Positions 1 to 8,635 of a stretch of 55,680 bases of DNA are shown here, piece after piece. Each line of letters opens with the position of its first letter. The stretch's first letter is position 1. Origin of the DNA: Spirabiliibacterium pneumoniae (GTDB lineage Bacteria; Pseudomonadota; Gammaproteobacteria; Enterobacterales; Pasteurellaceae). The DNA lies in NCBI RefSeq assembly GCF_014884995.1, contig NZ_JABMII010000009.1, forward strand, positions 1 to 55,680, in the 5' to 3' direction. The position numbers and the translations under genes are program-made. A model generated the notes under the pieces. The model did no database searches and was not told where the DNA came from. It was given only the letters and a program-made list of their open reading frames with translations.

Positions 1-63
1 TAGGACACCGCCGGGTTTTATTTTATAAACAGATTTTTAAAGTCTTTTTATAAAATAAAAATT

Positions 64-178
64 TTTGGTAGCTATAGTGCAACAGAACCACCTGAATCCT
101 TGCCGAACTCAGAAGTGAAATGTTGTAACGCCGATGGTAGTGTGGGGTCTCCCCATGTGAGAGTAGGTCACTACCAAT
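64..178 (+). rRNA. rrf: 5S ribosomal RNA
   Basis: The conserved 5S core (GCCGAACTCAGAAGTGAAA, then GCCGATGGTAGTGTGGGG and GAGAGTAGG) is present. The ends TTGGTAG and CTACCAA pair as the terminal helix, so the gene looks complete at about 115 nt. It sits directly before tRNA-Asp and tRNA-Trp, the same 3' end order as E. coli rrnC. The 23S gene must lie to the left, outside the window; positions 1-63 are AT-rich 23S-5S spacer with no gene. Exact ends are inferred from the terminal helix. Confidence 0.93.
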
Positions 179-191
179 AAACAAATTTAGC

Positions 192-268
192 GGAGTGGTA
201 GTTCAGCTGGTTAGAATACCTGCCTGTCACGCAGGGGGTCGCGGGTTCGAGTCCCGTCCATTCCGCCA
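192..268 (+). tRNA. tRNA-Asp (anticodon GTC)
   Basis: A 77-nt cloverleaf with acceptor GGAGTGG pairing with CCATTCC, anticodon loop CTGTCAC, T-arm GGTTCGAGTCC and an encoded CCA. It is nearly identical to bacterial tRNA-Asp. It lies 13 nt after the 5S gene and 7 nt before tRNA-Trp, so all three are read in one rRNA transcript. Confidence 0.97.
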
Positions 269-275
269 ACGCTTT

Positions 276-351
276 AGGGGCGTAGTTCAATTGGTAGAGC
301 ACCGGTCTCCAAAACCGGGTGTTGGGAGTTCGAGCCTCTCCGCCCCTGCCA
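276..351 (+). tRNA. tRNA-Trp (anticodon CCA)
   Basis: A 76-nt cloverleaf starting AGGGGCG and ending with the pairing CGCCCCT, discriminator G and encoded CCA. The anticodon loop is CTCCAAA. It is the last gene of the rRNA operon and is followed 13 nt later by a strong hairpin with a T-run. Confidence 0.97.
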
Positions 352-364
352 TTAAAATCTTATG

Positions 365-398
365 AAAAGCCACTTACTATGTAAGTGGCTTTTTTATT
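365..398 (+). terminator. Terminator of the rRNA/tRNA operon, probably bidirectional
   Basis: A perfect 13-bp stem (AAAAGCCACTTAC / GTAAGTGGCTTTT) with loop TAT is followed by a run of T on the plus strand. It lies between tRNA-Trp (plus) and tRNA-Arg (minus). On the minus strand the stem is followed by only four T, so it may also stop the convergent lpt-rapZ-tRNA-Arg transcript, less strongly. Confidence 0.85.
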
Positions 399-418
399 TT
401 ATAACTTATTGAAAAATT

Positions 419-495
419 TGGCGAACGTGGTCGGATTCGAACCGACGACCTATCCCTTAGGAGGGGATTGCTCTATCCAGCTGAGCTACACATTC
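419..495 (-). tRNA. tRNA-Arg (anticodon CCT)
   Basis: Read on the minus strand, the acceptor GAATGTG pairs with CACGTTC (one G-T pair), followed by discriminator G and an encoded CCA. The D-arm is GCTCAGCTGGATAGAGC, the anticodon loop is CTCCTAA and the T-arm carries GGTTCGAATCC, giving 77 nt. Its 5' end is only 8 nt past the rapZ stop codon on the same strand, with no terminator between. It is therefore probably released from the rapZ transcript or made from a promoter inside rapZ. Confidence 0.95.
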
Positions 496-503
496 GCGTG
501 AAG

Positions 504-1358
504 TTATTTTTTGTGGTGCATAAGAGAACGATGCTGAATTTGGACATTTTTACCGCGCCCTTTGAAGTATTCACCAAGCTGCTGGGCAATGTAGACTGAG
601 CGGTGTTTACCACCCGTGCAACCGATAGCGATAGTTAAGTAGCTGCGATTATTTTGTTCAAGCATTGGCAGCCAAGTTTCGATATAGTTGCGGGTAGTGT
701 AAATAAAATTATGTACTTCGCTGTGGCGATTTAGAAAGTCAATAACACCTTCGTCAAGTCCTGTTTGTGGTCGTAGCTCTGGATCCCAATGTGGATTAGG
801 GAGAAAGCGAACATCAAAAACATAATCCGCATTAATTGGAATGCCATATTTAAAGCCAAAAGACTCGAATACAATATTCAATGGCTTTTCGCCTGTACCT
901 TGAATAAATTGGCGTAATTTCTCTGCAAGATCATGAGTTGAGATTGCGCTGGTATCAATCACTAGATCGGCATGTTGAAATAGCGGATCTAGTCGTTCGC
1001 GTTCAAGTGCAATGGCACTATCAAGCGGAATATTCTCAATTGAAAGAGGGTGGAGGCGACGAGTATCACTGTAGCGACGAACTAATACGTTTTTATCTGT
1101 GTCGAGAAAAATAATTTTAACGTTCACAGGTTCTGGCAATTGTGCGAGCACTTGGTTGAGCACATCAGGATCGTGTGGCATATTGCGGATATCTAAGCTG
1201 ATGGCGACCGCACTTTGGTTTTTCGCTAAGATGTCAACTAATTGGTTGAGCAGAACCAGCGGCAGATTGTCAACACAGTAATAACCGATATCCTCCAGTG
1301 CGCGCAGCGCGACGGATTTGCCTGAACCTGAGCGACCACTGATGATAATCAATTTCAT
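504..1358 (-). CDS. rapZ: RNase adapter protein RapZ
   Basis: 284 residues, full length. The N-terminal kinase-like domain carries a Walker A loop GRSGSGKS at residues 8-15. The C-terminal half has the family motif GCTGGKHRS at 246-254 and ends in a basic tail (HRSLMHHKK). In E. coli RapZ binds glucosamine-6-phosphate and the small RNAs GlmY/GlmZ and directs RNase E to GlmZ, thereby controlling glmS and the supply of envelope amino sugars; the basic tail binds RNA. It is the last protein gene of a minus-strand operon, one base after ptsN, as expected from the conserved ptsN-rapZ pairing. No GlmY or GlmZ gene is visible in this window. Confidence 0.97.
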   Translation of the reverse strand: MKLIIISGRSGSGKSVALRALEDIGYYCVDNLPLVLLNQLVDILAKNQSAVAISLDIRNMPHDPDVLNQVLAQLPEPVNVKIIFLDTDKNVLVRRYSDTRRLHPLSIENIPLDSAIALERERLDPLFQHADLVIDTSAISTHDLAEKLRQFIQGTGEKPLNIVFESFGFKYGIPINADYVFDVRFLPNPHWDPELRPQTGLDEGVIDFLNRHSEVHNFIYTTRNYIETWLPMLEQNNRSYLTIAIGCTGGKHRSVYIAQQLGEYFKGRGKNVQIQHRSLMHHKK

Positions 1359-1359
1359 A

Positions 1360-1860
1360 TTATACTTCCACCTCTTGCGCTAGGTTTGTTTGTTGATCAA
1401 AATTTTCAAAAATATGCCATAGTTCGTCATCGCAAGTGGCGTTGCGTAGTTGCTTTGCTAATGTTTTTTGTGTGAGTTTTTGTGCGATCTCAGGTAATAG
1501 TGGTGCATACTCTTGTGCGTTTTCGGCGGGTAAGAATAGTGCCAAAATTAAATCCACTTCTTTGTTGTCACTTGCATTGTAATTGATGCCATTAGCCAGT
1601 TGTAAGAAGATACCTGTTGGTTTATTGACGTGTTCAGTTTTGATGTGCGGCAATGCAATACCTGCTCCAAGTGCGGTACAGCCGACTTTTTCACGCTCAC
1701 ACAAGGTTTCAAGCAGTGGATATTTCTCTTGTGCTTTGTTTTGTTGTGTGGCAAAAATATCACAGATAATTTCCATTAAGCGTTTCTTGCTTGATGCCAA
1801 GACTCCTTGACGTACAGTTTTTTGGCTAAGCAGTTGCGTAAATTGCATTTTGGCATCCAT
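1360..1860 (-). CDS. ptsN: PTS IIA-like nitrogen regulatory protein PtsN
   Basis: A PTS EIIA type-2 domain with the phosphorylatable histidine in [12 protein letters not shown] (His72 from the chosen start). The E. coli homologue is the end acceptor of the nitrogen PTS and acts on potassium uptake and other targets in the cytoplasm. The ATG at 1860 overlaps the lptB stop (TGATG), indicating translational coupling. A GTG one codon upstream and an ATG five codons downstream are possible alternatives. Unlike in E. coli, rpoN and hpf are absent between lptB and ptsN, and npr, which encodes the phosphodonor NPr, is absent after rapZ. The phosphate source must therefore lie elsewhere or be missing. 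Confidence 0.93.
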   Translation of the reverse strand: MDAKMQFTQLLSQKTVRQGVLASSKKRLMEIICDIFATQQNKAQEKYPLLETLCEREKVGCTALGAGIALPHIKTEHVNKPTGIFLQLANGINYNASDNKEVDLILALFLPAENAQEYAPLLPEIAQKLTQKTLAKQLRNATCDDELWHIFENFDQQTNLAQEVEV

Positions 1861-2585
1861 CACAATTTGAATTGATCACCAAGATAAAAGCGTTTCACAT
1901 CCTCATTAGCGAGCACTTGTTCGGGTGTCCCTGTCGCCATCATATGCCCTTCACGCACAATATAGGCGCGCTCACAGACATCCAGTGTTTCGCGCACGTT
2001 GTGGTCGGTGATTAGCACGCCAAGCCCACGTTCTTTGAGGTGCAAAATAATTTTTTTTATGTCGATCACTGAAATGGGATCAACGCCTGCAAAAGGCTCA
2101 TCGAGTAAGATAAATTTAGGGTTGACCGCTAAGGCGCGTGCAATTTCAACCCGACGACGTTCCCCTCCCGAAAGGGATTGCCCGAGGTTATCTCGAATAT
2201 GTTCAATATTAAATTCGCTAATCAGCTCTTCAGCGCGCGCTTTGCGCTCACTGTTGTCGAGATCTTTGCGCACTTGCAATACCGCCATTAAGTTGTCATA
2301 CACACTTAAACGACGAAAGATAGAGGCCTCTTGTGGCAGATAACCAATGCCTTTTTGCGCGCGATTGTGCATAGGCAGTAGGGTGATGTCTTGTCCGTCA
2401 ACATCAATGGAGCCACTATCACTTTTGATTAAGCCCACGATCATATAAAATGTGGTGGTTTTCCCAGCACCATTAGGCCCCAGCAGGCCAACGATTTCGC
2501 CAGAGTGAATATCCAAACTGACGTTTTGCACGACTTGCCGCCCTTTATAGGCTTTGGCGAGATTTTTTGCGGTCAAAATAGCCAT
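1860..2585 (-). CDS. lptB: Lipopolysaccharide export ABC transporter ATP-binding protein LptB
   Basis: 241 residues, the usual length. Walker A is GPNGAGKTT at 36-44, the ABC signature LSGGE at 138-142, and Walker B FILLDEP at 158-164 with the catalytic Glu at 163. The switch His is at 195 in TDHNVRET. As a dimer on the cytoplasmic side of LptF/LptG it powers extraction of LPS from the inner membrane into the LptC-LptA bridge. Gene order lptC-lptA-lptB is conserved. Nine bases separate it from lptA and its stop overlaps ptsN. lptF and lptG are not in the window. Confidence 0.97.
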   Translation of the reverse strand: MAILTAKNLAKAYKGRQVVQNVSLDIHSGEIVGLLGPNGAGKTTTFYMIVGLIKSDSGSIDVDGQDITLLPMHNRAQKGIGYLPQEASIFRRLSVYDNLMAVLQVRKDLDNSERKARAEELISEFNIEHIRDNLGQSLSGGERRRVEIARALAVNPKFILLDEPFAGVDPISVIDIKKIILHLKERGLGVLITDHNVRETLDVCERAYIVREGHMMATGTPEQVLANEDVKRFYLGDQFKL

Positions 2586-2594
2586 ATCTACGCC

Positions 2595-3107
2595 CTATTT
2601 TTGTTGCAATTGTGCAGGGTAAAGCACGGTTTTGACGCGGCCTTTACCGTTATTTTTAGCAATCATTTGCTGTTTTTGTACATCATAGGTGATCACTTGT
2701 GCGTCAATTTTGCTATCTTCTTGTTTAAGTTGTGCGTTGCCAGTGAGTTTTAAAAATTGTGCACCCACATCGTAATTAACTTGATTGGCGCGTCCATTGA
2801 TGATTTTGCCATTGTCTAATTGCTGCTGGAAGGTGACCGGTGAGCCGTAGGCGGCGACTTTCTCTTGCCCATTTTTTTCGTTTTCGCCAGGACGAGTGAT
2901 GGTCACTTTACCCGCCTTAATTAAAATCGACCCTTGTGTGATCACCACATTGTCGGAGAAAGTGACTACATTGTGCTCAAGATCAAGAGATTGATTGTCA
3001 GAGCTGATATTAATCGGTTGTTTAGTGTCGTCTTTTAAGGCAAAGGCCGACACAGAGCACAGCAGCGCTGCGGCAAAAGTGAGTGAGTTATTGAGTGTTA
3101 ATTTCAT
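2595..3107 (-). CDS. lptA: Lipopolysaccharide transport periplasmic protein LptA
   Basis: 170 residues with a Sec signal peptide (cleavage predicted after SAFA, residue 23). The following OstA/LptA domain begins PINISSDNQSLDLEHN, typical of the jellyroll that stacks into the periplasmic bridge. It carries LPS between LptC at the inner membrane and LptD at the outer membrane. Its start overlaps the end of lptC by 20 bases, so the two are coupled. The C-terminal part is rich in Lys and Gln and has no further domain. Confidence 0.95.
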   Translation of the reverse strand: MKLTLNNSLTFAAALLCSVSAFALKDDTKQPINISSDNQSLDLEHNVVTFSDNVVITQGSILIKAGKVTITRPGENEKNGQEKVAAYGSPVTFQQQLDNGKIINGRANQVNYDVGAQFLKLTGNAQLKQEDSKIDAQVITYDVQKQQMIAKNNGKGRVKTVLYPAQLQQK

Positions 3108-3669
3108 ATTGTGTTTTAACCTGCTCTTTTAAAGTCGCAATTTGTTGGCGTAAATTCCCCGTCAGAATGTTGCCTGTTGTGGTGAATTGTGGCCCATAAA
3201 TGCTGACTATTGTATCAGATGTTATATCTTGTGTCGTTATATTGACAACCGCACTTTGGGTTTTGAGTGTTTGAATGCGGCTGTCAGGCAGTAAACTTTG
3301 CACCAACACATTATCGTTGAGATACAGCATTTTGTCTTTGCTTAAAGTGGCGAAATCTGCTCTCAGCCGCCAGCTTTTTACTAGATCACCAGTTTGTTTA
3401 TTTTTTTGATATAAAAAGACCTCAGGGGCATCGAATTGGGTTTCACCGCTGTGTTGAAAATAAGTAACCTTGCTGGCATCGGCCACATATTGCTTCATTC
3501 CATCAATGGAATACACCGTCGTTTGCATTTGTTCGGCAATGTAATCGGGGGCGTCTTGTGGCTTGATTTGGGCGCGAGCACTGGCATCGTCTTGTTGATG
3601 CAAGGTGAAATACCAGCCACTTAGCGCCAGCGCGATAATCAGTAACACTATATTCCAGCGTGAGGTCAC
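3088..3669 (-). CDS. lptC: LPS export system protein LptC
   Basis: 193 residues with an uncleaved N-terminal anchor (about 7-22, IVLLIIALALSGWYF) and a periplasmic LptC jellyroll. It receives LPS from LptBFG and hands it to LptA. The start is GTG, preceded by the purine-rich AAAGGGAAAA. It is the first gene of the minus-strand operon. In E. coli kdsD and kdsC precede lptC, whereas here the neighbour is the divergent mla operon. Sequence similarity in this family is low, so the call rests partly on gene order and topology. Confidence 0.93.
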   Translation of the reverse strand: MTSRWNIVLLIIALALSGWYFTLHQQDDASARAQIKPQDAPDYIAEQMQTTVYSIDGMKQYVADASKVTYFQHSGETQFDAPEVFLYQKNKQTGDLVKSWRLRADFATLSKDKMLYLNDNVLVQSLLPDSRIQTLKTQSAVVNITTQDITSDTIVSIYGPQFTTTGNILTGNLRQQIATLKEQVKTQYEINTQ

Positions 3670-3760
3670 GTTGTTTTCCCTTTCAATAATACTTTAAAAG
3701 TATTCTAACACAAAGGTAAAGCAATGTGTGCGATCGATTTGCGTTACTGGTGTGATAAAG

Positions 3761-3789
3761 TTGACATTATGCGTCAATTCGTAGAATAT
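3761..3789 (+). promoter_or_regulatory. Probable sigma-70 promoter of the mla operon
   Basis: A perfect -35 TTGACA (3761-3766) is followed 17 bp later by GAATAT (3784-3789), about 65 bp before the mlaF start. It lies in the 185-bp divergent spacer between lptC and mlaF. The -10 matches the consensus at four of six positions. Confidence 0.65.
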
Positions 3790-3854
3790 CACAGCACATT
3801 TTGCCTAAGCCGCGCTTTGTGAAATAATAGGTGCAGGCAAAACTAAGGAAAACT

Positions 3855-4652
3855 ATGACAGATTATTTAGTGGAAGTGAACAATCTCAGCTTTAAACGTG
3901 GTGAGCGCGTGATTTATGACAACTTAAATTTGAAAGTTGAAACAGGTAAAATCACCGCGATCATGGGGCCTTCTGGGATTGGTAAAACCACCCTTTTAAA
4001 ATTAATTGGTGGGCAAATTTCACCAAATGCGGGCGAGATTTTGTTCGATGGTGTTAATTTGACCGCACTTTCAACCCGCAAGCTCTATCAGCTGCGCAAA
4101 CGCATGGGTATGCTATTTCAGTCAGGTGCGTTGTTCACCGACATGAGCACGTTTGACAACGTAGCGTTTGCTTTGCGGGAGCACACCCAGCTGCCCGATG
4201 AATTGATTGCCCAGCTCACCTTGATGAAATTGCAAGCCGTTGGGCTGCGTGGTGCGGCGCACTTAATGCCGTCAGAGCTTTCAGGTGGCATGGCGCGACG
4301 TGTGGCACTGGCGCGTGCGGTGGCGTTGGATCCTGACTTGGTGATGTATGATGAGCCGTTCACGGGGCAAGACCCGATCAGCATGGGCGTGATTATTAGC
4401 TTGATTAAACGGCTGAATCAAACCTTGAAGCTCACCTCGATTGTGGTGTCGCACGATGTGCAAGAAGTGCTAAGTATCGCTGATTATGCTTACATCGTAG
4501 CGGATAAAAAAGTCATTGCCGAAGGCTCACCTGCCGAGTTGATGCAAAGTCAAGATGCACGCGTTCAGCAATTTTTATCAGGTCAAGAAGATGGCCCCGT
4601 ACAGTTTCATTATCCTGCAACGGCGTCATATACAGATGAGTTATTTTTATGA
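3855..4652 (+). CDS. mlaF: Phospholipid transport ABC ATPase MlaF
   Basis: 265 residues from the ATG at 3855, which has AAGGAA five bases upstream; an upstream GTG at 3831 lacks support. Walker A is GPSGIGKTT (38-46), the signature LSGGM (142-146), Walker B DLVMYDEP (161-168) with Glu167, and the switch His is at 200. The C-terminal extension after about residue 238 matches the family tail that reaches across the dimer to MlaB. It is the cytoplasmic motor of the MlaFEDB complex, which keeps outer-membrane lipid asymmetry. Its stop overlaps the mlaE start (ATGA). Confidence 0.96.
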   Translation: MTDYLVEVNNLSFKRGERVIYDNLNLKVETGKITAIMGPSGIGKTTLLKLIGGQISPNAGEILFDGVNLTALSTRKLYQLRKRMGMLFQSGALFTDMSTFDNVAFALREHTQLPDELIAQLTLMKLQAVGLRGAAHLMPSELSGGMARRVALARAVALDPDLVMYDEPFTGQDPISMGVIISLIKRLNQTLKLTSIVVSHDVQEVLSIADYAYIVADKKVIAEGSPAELMQSQDARVQQFLSGQEDGPVQFHYPATASYTDELFL

Positions 4653-5431
4653 TTGAATGGGTTGCAAGTGTTGGCCGCTGGGCGATAAATTGGCTCAAAT
4701 CCTTAGGGCGTTCGGGCATGATGCTCTATGGCGCGCTGGTGGGGGTACCGAACCCGAAAACCTACATTCCACTGTTTATTAAACAGTTATATGTGCTCGG
4801 AGTGCAGTCGATGTTGATCATCTTGCTCTCTGGATTGTTTATCGGCATGGTGCTTGGTTTACAAGGTTATGTGGTGCTCTCAGGCTTTTCGGCGGAAACC
4901 AGTTTGGGGCAGTTGGTTGCGCTCTCGCTGCTGCGTGAGCTTGCCCCCGTTGTGACCGCACTTTTATTTGCAGGGCGAGCGGGGTCAGCATTGACGGCGG
5001 AGATCGGGTTAATGAAAGCCACCGAGCAGCTTTCCAGCATGGAAATGATGGCGGTCGATCCACTGCGACGCGTGATTGCGCCGCGCTTTTGGGCGGGCGT
5101 GGTGAGTATGCCACTGTTGACACTGCTGTTTATGGCAGTTGGCATTTGGGGTGGCGCGCTAGTTGGCGTCGATTGGAAAGGCGTGGACAGTGGCAGCTTT
5201 TGGTCGGTGATGCAAAGTGCGGTCAGCTGGGGAACAGATATTGGTAATGGCATGATAAAAAGTGCGGTTTTTGCCATCACCGTGGTATGGATTGCGCTGT
5301 TTAACGGGTATGATGCACTGCCAACCTCTGAGGGCATTAGTCACGCCACCACCAAAACCGTGGTACAATCATCATTAGCCGTGCTGGCTCTCGATTTTAT
5401 ATTAACCGCAATAATGTTCGGCGGAAATTAG
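4649..5431 (+). CDS. mlaE: Phospholipid ABC transporter permease MlaE
   Basis: 260 residues, a membrane permease of the MlaE/TTG2B family. An interfacial N-terminal helix is followed by about five hydrophobic spans. The family core [22 protein letters not shown] is visible as [11 protein letters not shown] and [10 protein letters not shown] near residues 97-120. It forms the transmembrane dimer carrying lipids between MlaD and the inner membrane. It overlaps mlaF by four bases and ends 13 bases before mlaD. Confidence 0.96.
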   Translation: MIEWVASVGRWAINWLKSLGRSGMMLYGALVGVPNPKTYIPLFIKQLYVLGVQSMLIILLSGLFIGMVLGLQGYVVLSGFSAETSLGQLVALSLLRELAPVVTALLFAGRAGSALTAEIGLMKATEQLSSMEMMAVDPLRRVIAPRFWAGVVSMPLLTLLFMAVGIWGGALVGVDWKGVDSGSFWSVMQSAVSWGTDIGNGMIKSAVFAITVVWIALFNGYDALPTSEGISHATTKTVVQSSLAVLALDFILTAIMFGGN

Positions 5432-5444
5432 ACAAGGAAAAAAC

Positions 5445-5942
5445 ATGCGTCAAGCAGTTAAATACGAATTTTGGGTTGGGCTATTTTTATTATGCGCCAT
5501 TGCCGCGCTGGTGTTTTTGGGGCTGCGGGTGGCTAATGTGCAAGGCTTTGGTGAAAATAAAAGCTATACTGTGCAGGCGACTTTCACCAATATTGGCGGG
5601 CTAAAAGTGCGCTCGCCGGTGAAAGCCGGCGGTGTAGTGATTGGGCGTGTAAGTGAGATTAGCCTTGATCCACAAAGCTATTTACCACTAGTGAAAATTA
5701 ACATTGATCAAGCCTATAATCACATTCCCGACACCAGTTCATTGTCGATTAAAACGGCAGGGTTACTTGGTGAACAATATATTGCATTAAATATAGGTTT
5801 TGACGATGGCAGTGTTGCTATGTTAAAAAATGGTGATACGATCCACGACACCACCTCAGCGATGGTGCTGGAAGATTTGATTGGGCAATTTTTATACGGT
5901 GATAAACAAGCCAGCCCTGAGGCACAAACGAATACACAATAA
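5445..5942 (+). CDS. mlaD: MCE-domain lipid-binding protein MlaD
   Basis: 165 residues with one N-terminal membrane span (about 10-29) and a single MCE domain. The MCE signature FTNIGGLKVRSPVKAG is at about 47-62. The MlaD hexamer forms the periplasmic ring on MlaFE through which phospholipids pass to or from MlaC. It is slightly shorter than the E. coli protein (183 residues), mainly at the C-terminus. It sits in the conserved mlaFEDCB order with AAGGAA before the start. Confidence 0.96.
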   Translation: MRQAVKYEFWVGLFLLCAIAALVFLGLRVANVQGFGENKSYTVQATFTNIGGLKVRSPVKAGGVVIGRVSEISLDPQSYLPLVKINIDQAYNHIPDTSSLSIKTAGLLGEQYIALNIGFDDGSVAMLKNGDTIHDTTSAMVLEDLIGQFLYGDKQASPEAQTNTQ

Positions 5943-5966
5943 AGCGGCTCGCTTTAAGGAGAAACT

Positions 5967-6602
5967 ATGTTAAAACACGCACAAAAATTATTGAAACTCG
6001 GCGCGCTGCTGCTGACAGGCTTGTTAGCATTGAATGTGGCACAAGCGCAAGACACCCCTTACACCCTGATGAAAAACGCAACAGATAAATTGTTTAATGA
6101 TATTAACACCAATCAGGCGAAAATTAAGCAAGATCCGAATTATTTACGCACCATTGTGCGCAATGATTTGATGCCATTTGTGCATGTAAACTATGCCGCA
6201 TCACTGGTGCTTGGTCAGTATTATCAAAGCACCACGCCAGCGCAGCGCACCCGCTATTTCAATGCGTTTGGTCAGTTTATTGAACAAACCTATGCGCAGG
6301 TGTTAACTCTTTATAAAGGGCAAAAAATCCAATTAGAGAAAGAAAAACCGCTGGGAAACCAAACGATTATCAGCCAACGTGTGAATATTTTGCAACAAGG
6401 TGGCGCACCTATTCGTCTTGATTTTAAATGGCGTAAAAATACCAAAACGGGTCAATGGCAAGCCTATGATATGGCTGCCGATGGCGTGAGCATGGTAGAA
6501 ACCAAGAAAAATGAGTGGAGCAATATTTTACGCACTCAAGGCATTGATGCGCTGACTGCGCAAATCGAAAAAAGTGCAGCTCAGCCAGTTGTGATAAAGT
6601 AG
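5967..6602 (+). CDS. mlaC: Periplasmic phospholipid-binding protein MlaC
   Basis: 211 residues with a Sec signal peptide cleaved after AQA (residue 27). The mature part is an MlaC/Ttg2D domain (conserved NDLMPFVHVNYAASLVLG). It shuttles phospholipids across the periplasm between MlaA-OmpC in the outer membrane and MlaFEDB. AAGGAG lies upstream of the ATG. mlaA is not in the window. Confidence 0.96.
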   Translation: MLKHAQKLLKLGALLLTGLLALNVAQAQDTPYTLMKNATDKLFNDINTNQAKIKQDPNYLRTIVRNDLMPFVHVNYAASLVLGQYYQSTTPAQRTRYFNAFGQFIEQTYAQVLTLYKGQKIQLEKEKPLGNQTIISQRVNILQQGGAPIRLDFKWRKNTKTGQWQAYDMAADGVSMVETKKNEWSNILRTQGIDALTAQIEKSAAQPVVIK

Positions 6603-6609
6603 GCGTACA

Positions 6610-6921
6610 TTGGATTTTCATTGGCACAGCGCCACACGCGAAAACGGGGCGCAATTAATTCTACAAGGCGCACTCACTCGTAACACTTTGCAAAAACTGT
6701 GGCAGGCGCGGGGAAGGCTTGTTGAGGATTTAACACAGCTAGATATTGAGCTTGCCTATCTCAGTGTGTTGGATTCGGCGGGCTTTGCGTTAGTGTGTGA
6801 TATTATTCATTTTTATGCGCAAAAAGGGCAAGTGCGGTTACACCATGCGCCAGCGATTTTGCGTGACTTGGCGAAGCTCTACGATTTAGATAGCTGGCTA
6901 GAGACTTTTATTGTTGAATAG
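6610..6921 (+). CDS. mlaB: STAS-domain protein MlaB
   Basis: 103 residues forming one STAS domain. The start is TTG at 6610, 8 bases after mlaC; no better in-frame start precedes it. In E. coli MlaB binds MlaF and is needed for ATPase activity, with Thr52 at the key helix cap. Aligned from memory, the corresponding motif here is LDSAG, with Ser56 in that place, a conservative swap that keeps the hydroxyl. Gene order (mlaFEDCB then ibaG) supports the call despite low sequence similarity. Confidence 0.9.
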   Translation: MDFHWHSATRENGAQLILQGALTRNTLQKLWQARGRLVEDLTQLDIELAYLSVLDSAGFALVCDIIHFYAQKGQVRLHHAPAILRDLAKLYDLDSWLETFIVE

Positions 6922-6929
6922 GAAGTAAG

Positions 6930-7190
6930 ATGGACGCAACGGAAATAGAACAGATTCTGCGCCAAGCATTGGCGCTGGATGAAGTGTATGTACAAGGTGA
7001 AAATGCCCATTTCAATGTGGTGGCGGTCAGCGATCAATTTGCTGAAATGAGTAAAGTGAAGCAACAACAGCTGATTTATGCCCCATTAATGGCACATATT
7101 GCCAGCAATGATATTCACGCATTGTCAATAAAAACGTATACTAAAGCAAAATGGAAACAAGCGTGCCTGCTTAATGGCGTGCAAGCGTAA
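6930..7190 (+). CDS. ibaG: BolA-family protein IbaG
   Basis: 86 residues, a single BolA domain. His27 (NAHF) and His63 (DIHALSIKTYT) are kept; in the family these are candidate ligands for the [2Fe-2S] cluster shared with a monothiol glutaredoxin. The conserved mlaB-ibaG-murA order and 8-base spacing favour IbaG over BolA. Proposed roles are iron-sulfur cluster handling and acid resistance, and its link to the envelope operon is not understood. Confidence 0.92.
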   Translation: MDATEIEQILRQALALDEVYVQGENAHFNVVAVSDQFAEMSKVKQQQLIYAPLMAHIASNDIHALSIKTYTKAKWKQACLLNGVQA

Positions 7191-7210
7191 AACAGACGGT
7201 TTAAGGATAA

Positions 7211-8476
<1,266 letters not shown>

Positions 8477-8483
8477 AAAGTGT

Positions 8484-8512
8484 AAAAGTGCGGTCATGAC
8501 CGCACTTTTTTA
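8484..8512 (+). terminator. murA terminator made of paired uptake signals
   Basis: A perfect 13-bp inverted repeat (AAAAGTGCGGTCA / TGACCGCACTTTT) followed by T residues begins 8 bases after the murA stop. Each arm contains a full 9-base uptake signal, so one element serves as transcription stop and DNA-uptake tag. Confidence 0.85.
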
Positions 8513-8570
8513 TCCAGCCACTATCAATTTCAAAAAAGCACATTAAACTAAGTGAAAAATCACAAACAGG

Positions 8571-8598
8571 CTTGAGTTCACAATAACTATCCCCATAT
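8571..8598 (+). promoter_or_regulatory. Sigma-32-type heat-shock promoter of lon
   Basis: CTTGAGT (8571-8577), then 13 bp, then CCCCATAT (8591-8598). This closely matches the RpoH consensus CTTGAAA-N11-14-CCCCATNT. It ends 37 bases before the lon start, and lon is a classic heat-shock gene. Confidence 0.8.
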
Positions 8599-8635
8599 AG
8601 CCTATATTAACGACAATTTTCAAGAGAGAAGAATA

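Noticed and set aside
2-12. AGGACACCGCC resembles the anticodon arm of tRNA-Glu
   Set aside because: Only 11 bases match and no cloverleaf follows; it lies in the 23S-5S spacer and could be chance or a degraded remnant.
3831-3854. Upstream GTG start for mlaF
   Set aside because: No ribosome site and no conserved residues; the ATG at 3855 has AAGGAA and gives the family N-terminus.
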